From contig CANETM010000122.1 of the NCBI GenBank assembly GCA_947441205.1, positions 1-5,290 on the forward strand: a DNA stretch of 5,290 nucleotides. Reading direction: 5' to 3'. Source of the stretch: Bacteroidota bacterium. Lineage in GTDB: Bacteria; Bacteroidota; Bacteroidia; Chitinophagales; Chitinophagaceae. The translations under genes and the position numbers were made by a program. The notes below the pieces were generated by a model that saw only the letters and a program-made list of their open reading frames with translations, did no database searches and was not told where the DNA came from. Shown piece after piece: positions 1 to 5,290 of the stretch (its first letter is position 1; the number at the start of each line of letters is the position of its first letter).

Positions 1-1643
1 CATTTCTCCTCCATGGCAGTGTCATTCATTGGATTACCCAATAAAACTGATTGAACAACCCTATGTACTAATACATCAGGATAACGTCGAATAGGTGAAG
101 TAAAATGACAATAATGCTCAAATCCTAAACCATAATGACCAATATTGTTAGTAGTATAAACAGCTTTTGCCATTGTTCGAATTCCAAGTTGTTCTAAAAC
201 ATGTTGTTCAGGCTTACCATGAGCTGATAACATTAATGCATTAAAACTATGGGCAATATCATCAGGACTACTTAAATCAAAAGGATATCCATGCGATTTA
301 GCAAATGCAACAAAGGGTGCTAATTTGTCCTCGTTTGGTTGATCATGTACACGATAAGGGAAAGGAATAACCTCTTTTTTGATTTTAACTTGACCCATTT
401 TTTCTGCAATCAATTGATTTGCTTTTAACATAAGCTCTTCAATTAATTGATGCGACTCTTTACTTTCTTTTACAGTAATGCCAGTTGGTCTACCTTTCTC
501 ATCTAATGTAAATCGAACTTCTTGAGATGAAAAATTAATAGCCCCATGATCGAATCTAGCTTTTCTTAATTTTTGCGTAAAATCCAATAACCATAGTATT
601 TCCGCACTATGGTCACCTACTTTGGTTTCTATTATTTCTTGAACCTGCTCATAAGTAAATCGTCTATCTGAATAAATGATTGTTTTACCATACCAAGTGT
701 TAACCACCTTACCCTGTTCATTAATCTCAAAGGTTGCAGAGAAAGTTAATTTCTCTTCATGTGGTCTTAAGGAACATAATTCATTTGAAATTTTCTCAGG
801 AAGCATTGGATATACCCTATCGGGTAAATAAACCGATGTTGCACGTTCATAAGCTTCCTTATCTATAGCTGTATCAGGTTGAACATAGTGACTAACGTCT
901 GCAATATGAACTCCAATTTCAATATTACCATTTTCTAGTTTTTGAAAAGAAATAGCGTCATCAAAATCCTTGGCATCTACAGGGTCAATAGTAAAGGTCA
1001 GCACTTTACGATAATCTTTTCTTTTTGAAATTTCTAAATCAGAAATTTTATCACTTAACGATCTTGCAAAAGCCAAAGACTCTTCACTAAATTCTAAATT
1101 AAATCCAGCTTCTGCAACAATTGATTTCATGGCTAAATCATTTTCCTGCTCAGGTGTAAATACATTTACAACTTCGCCTTCAGGTTTACGATTTGAATTT
1201 TCCCATTTCGTTAACTTTACAATTACCCTATCCTTGTCCTTAGCACCATTCAACTTACCTAATGGAATATATATATCTGGCATAGGGAACAACGTACTTG
1301 GAATAAAGAAGGCAGTGTTTTCCATGACCTGCATCGTACCAGCAAATGAAACTTGTTTTCTTTTAAGTACTTCTAAAACCTTTCCTTCCTTTTTGCCTGA
1401 TCCTTGTCTAATTTTTGTGATTTTAACTGAAACCTCATCTCCTTTTAAGGCCGTATTGAAATCGGTAGGAAAAACGAGTATATCATTTTCCATATTCGGC
1501 ACAATTACAAATCCCATACCCGATTTCGCAATATCTAAAACCCCTCTGTAAGTTGTAATCAAATGAGTTTGCTTTGTTGTTTGATGCGTCTTTTTAGACG
1601 ATTTCTTATTCAATTTTTGGCTTGAATTTTTATTATTTCTCAT
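1..1643 (-). CDS. rnr: Ribonuclease R (RNB/RNase II family 3'-5' exoribonuclease), 3' end of gene cut off by window
   Basis: This cytoplasmic, Mg2+-dependent, processive 3'-5' exoribonuclease degrades structured RNA. The visible part is 547 residues, and the reading frame continues past base 1. Residues 1-30 are a Lys/Ser/Thr/Asn-rich basic tail. Residues ~32-165 hold two OB/cold-shock-like domains, the first with the typical SGMGFVIV stretch at 41-48. The RNB catalytic domain follows. Its acidic motif IDPVDAKDFDDA (219-230) supplies D220, D226, D228 and D229, which align with E. coli RNase R D272, D278, D280 and D281. Y272, in TSVYLPDRV, aligns with the RNA-stacking Y324. HYCHFTSPIRRYPD (510-523) is the late RNB signature. 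The C-terminal S1 domain and basic tail expected in full-length proteins (about 700 residues or more) lie outside the window. The ATG at 1643 is chosen because it overlaps the lpxK stop by 11 nt and gives the usual basic N-terminus. It is the last visible gene of the operon. The family call is very secure, and all key residues that can be checked are present. Confidence 0.96.
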   Translation of the reverse strand, partial: MRNNKNSSQKLNKKSSKKTHQTTKQTHLITTYRGVLDIAKSGMGFVIVPNMENDILVFPTDFNTALKGDEVSVKITKIRQGSGKKEGKVLEVLKRKQVSFAGTMQVMENTAFFIPSTLFPMPDIYIPLGKLNGAKDKDRVIVKLTKWENSNRKPEGEVVNVFTPEQENDLAMKSIVAEAGFNLEFSEESLAFARSLSDKISDLEISKRKDYRKVLTFTIDPVDAKDFDDAISFQKLENGNIEIGVHIADVSHYVQPDTAIDKEAYERATSVYLPDRVYPMLPEKISNELCSLRPHEEKLTFSATFEINEQGKVVNTWYGKTIIYSDRRFTYEQVQEIIETKVGDHSAEILWLLDFTQKLRKARFDHGAINFSSQEVRFTLDEKGRPTGITVKESKESHQLIEELMLKANQLIAEKMGQVKIKKEVIPFPYRVHDQPNEDKLAPFVAFAKSHGYPFDLSSPDDIAHSFNALMLSAHGKPEQHVLEQLGIRTMAKAVYTTNNIGHYGLGFEHYCHFTSPIRRYPDVLVHRVVQSVLLGNPMNDTAMEEK

Positions 1644-2721
1644 TTGAGTTTTTATAAAATTGGTCAATATAATTATTTACCAACTGATTAAATACAGGTT
1701 CCTCATTAAATAAAAAATGCGGCGTAATAGGTAAAACATATAAAGGTATGTCAACTAATTCATTAGCATATTTTACTAATCTTACGGCATCTTTTTCAGT
1801 TGTGATAATGAGTTTTCGTTTTGATTTTATTTGCTCAAATTTCTCTTTGATTTCATTTAAATCTTCGATGGAGAAGATATGATGATCGCTATAACTTATT
1901 TGATAATAAGTATGCGTATGTTCATGCAAATATGCTTTCAAAGGTAATGGATTGGCAATTCCACAAAATAACAAAACCTCATCATTGCCATTTAATATCC
2001 ATTGATCATTGGGATTGTAAATATGATAAGGAGTTTCATAAGCTATTGTAGTGAAAAAAATCTTTTGATTCTCCAAAGGTTTTATTTTTTCTTCAATCAA
2101 TTTTTTTTGTTCCAAGGTTAAATCATCCGGACATTTTGTAATGACAATAATATCGGCTCTTTTTGCTGATTTTCTTTCATCTCGCAAATCTCCTGTTGGA
2201 AAAAATATATCGTCACAATACAAATTGTTATAATCAGTTAACAATATGTTATATCCTGCTACAATTTCACGATGTTGAAAAGCATCGTCCAATATAATTG
2301 CTTGTAAATTGGGAACATCCTGAATAAGTTGAGGTATTGCCTCAATGCGTCTTTCACCAACAGCTACGGACACATGCGGAAATTTAACATGAAACTGCAT
2401 TGGTTCATCCCCTATTTCTAAAGCTGTTGTGTTGCTATTTGCAAGGGCATAGCCTTTTGACTTTCTTTTATAACCCCTACTTAAAGTGGCAATTTTATAT
2501 TGATCAGAAATAATAGATAATAAATGTTCGACCATAGGTGATTTGCCAGTACCTCCTAAGGAAAGATTGCCTACACAAATAATGGGAAAATTAAAATCAA
2601 TAGATTTAAAGTATTTAATGTTATAAAGCCAATTTCTAATGGCTACAACCCACCCATAAATAACAGCAAAAGGCAAGAGTAAAACTCTAAAAGATTTTAA
2701 AAAAATAGTATTAAAATTCAT
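1633..2721 (-). CDS. lpxK: Tetraacyldisaccharide 4'-kinase LpxK (lipid A biosynthesis)
   Basis: LpxK transfers phosphate from ATP to the 4'-position of the tetraacyldisaccharide 1-phosphate, giving lipid IVA at the inner face of the cytoplasmic membrane. The protein is 362 residues, normal for the family. A hydrophobic N-terminal helix (about L8-V25) would anchor it to the membrane. The P-loop is GNLSLGGTGKSP (51-62), with K60 and S61 in the Walker A positions where many LpxKs have GTGKTP. GDEP (104-107), VGERR (121-125), LDDAFQH (144-150, the family's catalytic DDGFQH-like motif), FPTGDLRD (174-181), RADIIVITKCP (188-198) and TTEKDA (307-312) are all family signatures. The frame is open up to an ATG at 2871, but I chose the ATG at 2721: it gives the canonical length, while the longer form would add 50 residues that lie over the conserved end of the cyclo-ligase gene. 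The gene overlaps its upstream neighbour (cyclo-ligase) and its downstream neighbour (rnr) by 11 nt each. Residues ~206-207 are encoded within a run of eight A. Confidence 0.95.
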   Translation of the reverse strand: MNFNTIFLKSFRVLLLPFAVIYGWVVAIRNWLYNIKYFKSIDFNFPIICVGNLSLGGTGKSPMVEHLLSIISDQYKIATLSRGYKRKSKGYALANSNTTALEIGDEPMQFHVKFPHVSVAVGERRIEAIPQLIQDVPNLQAIILDDAFQHREIVAGYNILLTDYNNLYCDDIFFPTGDLRDERKSAKRADIIVITKCPDDLTLEQKKLIEEKIKPLENQKIFFTTIAYETPYHIYNPNDQWILNGNDEVLLFCGIANPLPLKAYLHEHTHTYYQISYSDHHIFSIEDLNEIKEKFEQIKSKRKLIITTEKDAVRLVKYANELVDIPLYVLPITPHFLFNEEPVFNQLVNNYIDQFYKNSNEK

Positions 2722-3271
2722 AAATTTTCCAAGGAGTAATGCACTTTGATAAAGGTACATCAAATTGGTTGGTATCTTCAATTTTTGGTATAGGTTCAAA
2801 GTAAGAAATGCCAATTTTATTGACAAAACCGGTATGATTACCAAAATATTGGTCATAATATCCTTTCCCAAATCCTACCCTTTGACCCAATAAATCAAAA
2901 CATATTAAAGGAACTAATATCACATCCATTTGTTCGATTAAAATTTCTGTTACAGGCATTGGCTCAGGTATACCCCATTTATTTTCAACTAAATCATTTG
3001 TTTCTGCATAAAATGTCATGCTGTTATCATCATTAATTTTGGGGTAGGCAATCGTAACTTCCGGCAATATTGCTTTAAGAAATTTAGTTAGCAGCAATGT
3101 ATCAGGTTCATTTTTAGACTCCATCGGGTAAAAACTTCCCACACAGTTTATTTCACTCCAATCCAATCGTTGAAATTGAATTAAAAGTAAATCATCCAAC
3201 TTAGTGCATTCTGAAGTTGATAAGGCATTCCTTTTAGATAACATTAATTGTCGACACTCACTTTTAAGCAT
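2711..3271 (-). CDS. 5-formyltetrahydrofolate cyclo-ligase (5,10-methenyl-THF synthetase)
   Basis: This cytoplasmic enzyme of folate one-carbon metabolism converts 5-formyltetrahydrofolate plus ATP to 5,10-methenyltetrahydrofolate, clearing a dead-end folate. The protein is 186 residues, within the usual range of about 180-200. The N-terminus (MLKSECRQLMLSKRNALS) matches the family's opening Lys/Arg-rich helix. CVGSFYPMESKNEPDT (43-58) is the early substrate/ATP region, KWGIPEP (98-104) is the conserved WGIPEP-type stretch, and VPLICFD (120-126) leads into RVGFGKGYYDQYF (131-143), the glycine-rich nucleotide-binding signature. The C-terminal DVPLSKCITP matches the typical D-x-PL...T end. Q141 sits where Arg or Lys is more common after GYYD, a minor variation. 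An ATG at 3322 would add 17 residues and overlap rsmD by 44 nt. The ATG at 3271 gives normal length and a 7-nt gap after rsmD, so it is preferred. The 3' end overlaps the lpxK start by 11 nt. This family is often called ygfA or fau in enterobacteria, but I leave the symbol blank for this lineage. Confidence 0.94.
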   Translation of the reverse strand: MLKSECRQLMLSKRNALSTSECTKLDDLLLIQFQRLDWSEINCVGSFYPMESKNEPDTLLLTKFLKAILPEVTIAYPKINDDNSMTFYAETNDLVENKWGIPEPMPVTEILIEQMDVILVPLICFDLLGQRVGFGKGYYDQYFGNHTGFVNKIGISYFEPIPKIEDTNQFDVPLSKCITPWKIYEF

Positions 3272-3278
3272 AAAAGGT

Positions 3279-3812
3279 TTATTCAAAAAAACTAAAAATG
3301 GTAGATCCGTAATTTCTTTCAAAACTGTATCCGGCGAAATTTTTGTAATTGTTTCTAGGGGTATGTTCTAAAATAAAGTATCCAGTAGGACTAATTAGTT
3401 TTCTTTCTACAATAATTTTTGCCAAATCATCAATTGTATTTAAAGCATATGGAGGGCCTGCAAAAATAACTTCATATTGTTGACTACAGGAATTTAAAAA
3501 TTGGAATACATCCATATTCAAAACCTGAACATTTTCTATTTTAAGCATTTCAACATTTTGCTTAATAAATTGTAACATTTGACTGTCTTTCTCTACAATC
3601 GTTAAATTTTCGGCACCCCTTGACGCTAATTCATATGAAATACAACCAGTGCCACCAAATAAATCCAATGTTCTTGCACCCTCTATTTGAATTCTATTTT
3701 GTAAAATATTAAATAACCCTTCCTTTGCTATATCAGTAGTTGGCCTTGTATAAGGCATATTATGAGGTGGATTTATTTTTCTTCCGCCATATTTACCTGA
3801 AATGATTCTCAT
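3279..3812 (-). CDS. rsmD: RsmD-family 16S rRNA (guanine(966)-N2)-methyltransferase, with altered catalytic motif
   Basis: RsmD is a class I SAM-dependent methyltransferase that methylates N2 of G966 (E. coli numbering) in 16S rRNA during 30S assembly. The protein is 177 residues, slightly below the roughly 180-200 typical of the family. It opens with the hallmark MRIISGKYGGRK (1-12). TRPTTDIAKEGLFNIL (22-37) is a conserved RsmD block. LDLFGGTGCISYELASRGA (49-67) contains the SAM-binding glycine loop, with VEKD (73-76) as the acidic end of the next strand. The catalytic motif IV, normally DPPY/DPPF, reads AGPPY (118-122): G119, codon GGC at 3458-3456, replaces the acidic residue. FILEH (146-150) and the C-terminal YGSTIFSFF (168-176) are family-like. 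The start ATG shares one base with the stop of the DUF3822-like gene (TAATG), and the cyclo-ligase gene starts 7 nt after its stop. The family assignment is secure. Whether it is fully active with G119, or modifies exactly G966, cannot be decided from sequence. Confidence 0.93.
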   Translation of the reverse strand: MRIISGKYGGRKINPPHNMPYTRPTTDIAKEGLFNILQNRIQIEGARTLDLFGGTGCISYELASRGAENLTIVEKDSQMLQFIKQNVEMLKIENVQVLNMDVFQFLNSCSQQYEVIFAGPPYALNTIDDLAKIIVERKLISPTGYFILEHTPRNNYKNFAGYSFERNYGSTIFSFFE

Positions 3813-4627
3813 TAATAAATAAAATAAGTACTGTAAATATTATTTGGGAAATTTTCTTTGTCTTCATTATCCCAATACTCTTGGGGTTCAGCTACCTGTC
3901 CTGCATTAAAATAATTAGACAATGTATTAATAAATTCATGTTGCTTATCCTCATATCCCCATATTTTCAATGAGGCATAATTTGTTTCTAATGAACTATG
4001 ATTACATGCATTAATTATTTGATAAATATTTTGATCATTCCCCTCTATTGGAAAATAATTAACTAATTGAATTTTTCTATTATTTGTAATTTTTAAACAA
4101 AATTCATTCTCAAATAAACAAATCAATGCATTATTATCTGAATCACTATTGTTAATATATTCAGTGTAATGATGCCATACACCATTTGGAAATAATTTTG
4201 CCGTTAAGCTAATTATTTGTCCTGGAACAGAAAATGCCAATACTAAATCATCATTAATTGAATTAACAAATACTTCGTCATGATTATTAACCCCATGCAC
4301 TAAATTCAATTCTTGTTGATAGTACAAAACATCCTGTTTCGATATTTTTTTAGAGAGCGTAAATCTTTTGTTATTCCAAACAAAGAAAACATTGTTGAAA
4401 TTTAGCTTAATTAACTTGGAGTTATTTTGTGCAGATAAAATTAGTTCATCCCACCCTATTTCATCCACAGCACTTTTATAATGTTCAAATGCTAAAAATT
4501 GACCATTTTTTATACTCTTGGCCGAAAAAAATAAGTTCTTATTGTCTATAGTTATGTATAAATCAATTAATTTATTTTCGGTAAAACTTATATTTTTTGA
4601 ATAAACGCCAACAATCATTTTTGCCAT
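3812..4627 (-). CDS. DUF3822-like protein of unknown function
   Basis: This 271-residue protein has no assigned function. I place it in DUF3822 because of its size, its overall character and its position immediately upstream of rsmD, an arrangement I recall from Bacteroidota genomes; no profile search was possible. It has no signal peptide or membrane segment, so it is probably cytoplasmic. It is rich in Asn, Ile and aromatic residues. Hydrophobic beta-strand-like stretches (for example VFFVWNNKRFTL around 80-91, LVLAFSVPGQIISL around 128-141 and ALICLFENEFCLKI around 167-180) alternate with polar Asn/Asp-rich loops. FAFE-type and WGYED segments appear, but I can point to no catalytic motif. 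The ATG at 4627 is the first in frame after an in-frame stop at 4654-4652; a second ATG at 4618 would shorten it by three residues. Its stop overlaps the rsmD start by one base (TAATG), so translation is probably coupled, and it is the first gene of the operon. The rsmD link suggests, but does not show, a role near RNA modification. Confidence 0.8.
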   Translation of the reverse strand: MAKMIVGVYSKNISFTENKLIDLYITIDNKNLFFSAKSIKNGQFLAFEHYKSAVDEIGWDELILSAQNNSKLIKLNFNNVFFVWNNKRFTLSKKISKQDVLYYQQELNLVHGVNNHDEVFVNSINDDLVLAFSVPGQIISLTAKLFPNGVWHHYTEYINNSDSDNNALICLFENEFCLKITNNRKIQLVNYFPIEGNDQNIYQIINACNHSSLETNYASLKIWGYEDKQHEFINTLSNYFNAGQVAEPQEYWDNEDKENFPNNIYSTYFIY

Positions 4628-4643
4628 AACATAAAATCTTATG

Positions 4644-4651
4644 CAATGATA
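4644..4651 (-). promoter_or_regulatory. Weak candidate -7 box for the minus-strand operon
   Basis: Read on the minus strand this is TATCATTG, one mismatch from TAnnTTTG, ending 16 nt before the ATG of the DUF3822-like gene at 4627. No convincing TTTG/TTG -33 element is seen at the expected distance; a TTTT run lies about 24 nt upstream. It is listed because the operon must be transcribed from somewhere in, or overlapping, this divergent gap and this is the best match I see. A one-mismatch hit in AT-rich DNA is weak evidence. Confidence 0.22.
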
Positions 4652-4686
4652 TTAAAAAAGGAGCAGTTCTTTGCTAAAACTAATTG

Positions 4687-4694
4687 TAGATTTG
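4687..4694 (+). promoter_or_regulatory. Possible Bacteroidota -7 box (TAnnTTTG) for the MATE gene
   Basis: TAGATTTG is an exact match to the TAnnTTTG -7 element used by the primary sigma factor of Bacteroidota. It lies 6 nt upstream of the ATG at 4701. A TTTG at 4670-4673 could be a -33 element, but the spacer is only 13 nt, shorter than the roughly 17-23 nt usually seen, so the promoter is only half supported. If it is used, transcription would begin within a few bases of the start codon, giving a leaderless or nearly leaderless mRNA. Confidence 0.4.
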
Positions 4695-4700
4695 TAAAAT

Positions 4701-5290
4701 ATGAGTGAAATAAGTTTACCCCCTTCATTACAAGTTAATGTTTCCAGCAAGCAAATTTTAGCCATTTCCTTGCCTATCGCATTGGCCATTTTAGTACCCC
4801 AAATTAATTTTGTAATTAACAATATTTTTTTAGGTGCATTAAGTTCGCAGGCTTTGGCCATTGGAGGTATTACAGGTGTTTTTTATTTGATTTTCGGGGT
4901 AATGGGTCAAGGGTTAACAAATGGATTACAAGCCCTTATATCACGTCGAGCAGGAGAAAATCGAATTGACGAAATTGGCATTTTATTTTCTCAAGGGGTT
5001 ATCATTTCAATTGGATTGTCTATAATTGGCATTTTATTTACCTATTTTATTGTCCCTTCCATTTTTCATGCATTATTACATGATACCGCTAGGGCAAATA
5101 CGGTGATTGAGTTTCTTAAAATTAGAATTTGGGGACTACCCTTTTTGTTTATCTATCAAATACGAAATGCTTTATTAGTTGGAACTAATCAAAGTGAATT
5201 TTTAATTATTGGAACTGCTACTGAAGCAGCTTTTAATATATTTTTTGATTACAGTTTAATATTTGGACACTTTGGCTTTTCAGCAATGGG
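4701..5290 (+). CDS. MATE-family multidrug/sodium antiporter, N-terminal part (3' end outside window)
   Basis: MATE proteins are inner-membrane antiporters, usually with 12 transmembrane helices, that use Na+ or H+ gradients to export cationic drugs and other solutes. The first 196 residues are visible and the frame is open at the right edge; a full protein would be about 440-460 residues. A short polar N-terminus (1-16) leads into predicted helices at about 17-40, 52-80, 93-122, 143-163 and 166-188. Family features are the P-x-x-x-x-x-x-x-P pattern in helix 1 (LPIALAILVP, 24-33), FLGALSSQALAIGG (43-56) after it, QGLTNGLQALISRRAGE (70-86) around the end of helix 2, and NIFFDYSLIFGHFGFSAMG (179-197), which matches the N-x-x-x-D-Y-x-L-I-F-G block after helix 5. 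The start is well fixed: an in-frame TAA at 4695-4697 lies just upstream of the ATG. It is transcribed divergently from the minus-strand operon. The substrate cannot be read from this fragment, and the fragment does not separate NorM-like from DinF-like members. Confidence 0.9.
   Translation, partial: MSEISLPPSLQVNVSSKQILAISLPIALAILVPQINFVINNIFLGALSSQALAIGGITGVFYLIFGVMGQGLTNGLQALISRRAGENRIDEIGILFSQGVIISIGLSIIGILFTYFIVPSIFHALLHDTARANTVIEFLKIRIWGLPFLFIYQIRNALLVGTNQSEFLIIGTATEAAFNIFFDYSLIFGHFGFSAM

Larger units (their letters stand above)
4628..4700. other. Divergent intergenic region, 73 bp
   Basis: This is the only noncoding gap of any size in the window. It separates the minus-strand operon from the plus-strand transporter gene and must hold, or overlap, promoters for both. 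It is AT-rich, with a run of six A before GGAG near 4655-4663. I see no strong inverted repeat, riboswitch or tRNA-like structure. The AGGAG-like sequence on the plus strand is about 40 nt from the ATG at 4701, too far to be its ribosome binding site. Confidence 0.7.

Noticed and set aside
1129..1551. 140-codon plus-strand open frame
   Set aside because: It lies wholly antisense to the conserved OB-domain region of rnr, its product is low-complexity Ser/Phe/Pro/Thr-rich without recognisable domains, and the opposite strand encodes a clear RNase R.
2539..2571. LpxK P-loop with Ser (GTGKSP) rather than the common GTGKTP
   Set aside because: Walker A accepts Ser or Thr at this position, and all other LpxK motifs are intact, so it is not functionally notable.
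2722..2871. 50-residue N-terminal extension of lpxK from an upstream ATG at 2871
   Set aside because: It overlaps the conserved C-terminal coding region of the cyclo-ligase in another frame, and starting at 2721 already gives a full canonical LpxK.
3272..3322. 17-residue N-terminal extension of the cyclo-ligase from an ATG at 3322
   Set aside because: It would overlap rsmD by 44 nt and adds residues not typical of the family; the ATG at 3271 gives the usual N-terminus and length.
4662..4675. Short inverted repeat AGCA...TGCT in the divergent gap
   Set aside because: Arms of only 4 bp with mismatches on both sides are expected by chance and do not support an operator or terminator.
4658..4697. 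Plus-strand AAGGAG followed by a short TTG-started frame ending at the TAA at 4695
   Set aside because: It would encode only eight residues from a rare start codon, and Bacteroidota rarely rely on Shine-Dalgarno signals; most likely chance.
4652..4861. 69-codon minus-strand open frame across the transporter start
   Set aside because: It is antisense to the well-supported first helices of the MATE protein and covers the promoter region; the product has no recognisable features.

Overview
The window looks like ordinary housekeeping chromosome from a Bacteroidota bacterium, probably in or near Chitinophagaceae/Sphingobacteriia. The evidence is AT-rich coding DNA, a DUF3822-type protein (a Bacteroidota family) directly upstream of rsmD, no Shine-Dalgarno sequences at the gene starts, and one TAnnTTTG box of the Bacteroidota -7 type. 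LpxK implies a Gram-negative outer membrane with lipid A. The family-level placement is inference.

Layout: positions 1-4627 hold a tightly packed minus-strand block. In transcription order it is a DUF3822-like protein (4627-3812), rsmD (3812-3279), 5-formyltetrahydrofolate cyclo-ligase (3271-2711), lpxK (2721-1633) and rnr (1643 to beyond the left edge). The junctions are a 1-nt overlap, a 7-nt gap, an 11-nt overlap and an 11-nt overlap, so the five genes are almost certainly one translationally coupled operon. A 73-bp divergent intergenic region (4628-4700) separates it from a plus-strand MATE-family transporter gene that runs off the right edge. No gene-free stretch longer than 73 bp exists, and I see no RNA genes, mobile elements, CRISPR arrays or terminators.

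How the genes relate: RsmD modifies 16S rRNA, RNase R degrades structured RNA, the cyclo-ligase returns 5-formyl-THF to the one-carbon pool, and LpxK adds the 4'-phosphate of lipid A. These are growth-related functions rather than one pathway. The DUF3822-like protein has no known role.

I found no credible novel system. The points most worth a second look are a glycine in place of the acidic residue of the RsmD (N/D)PPY catalytic motif, the conserved-unknown DUF3822 protein leading the operon, and a promoter-like box so close to the transporter start codon that the mRNA would be nearly leaderless.
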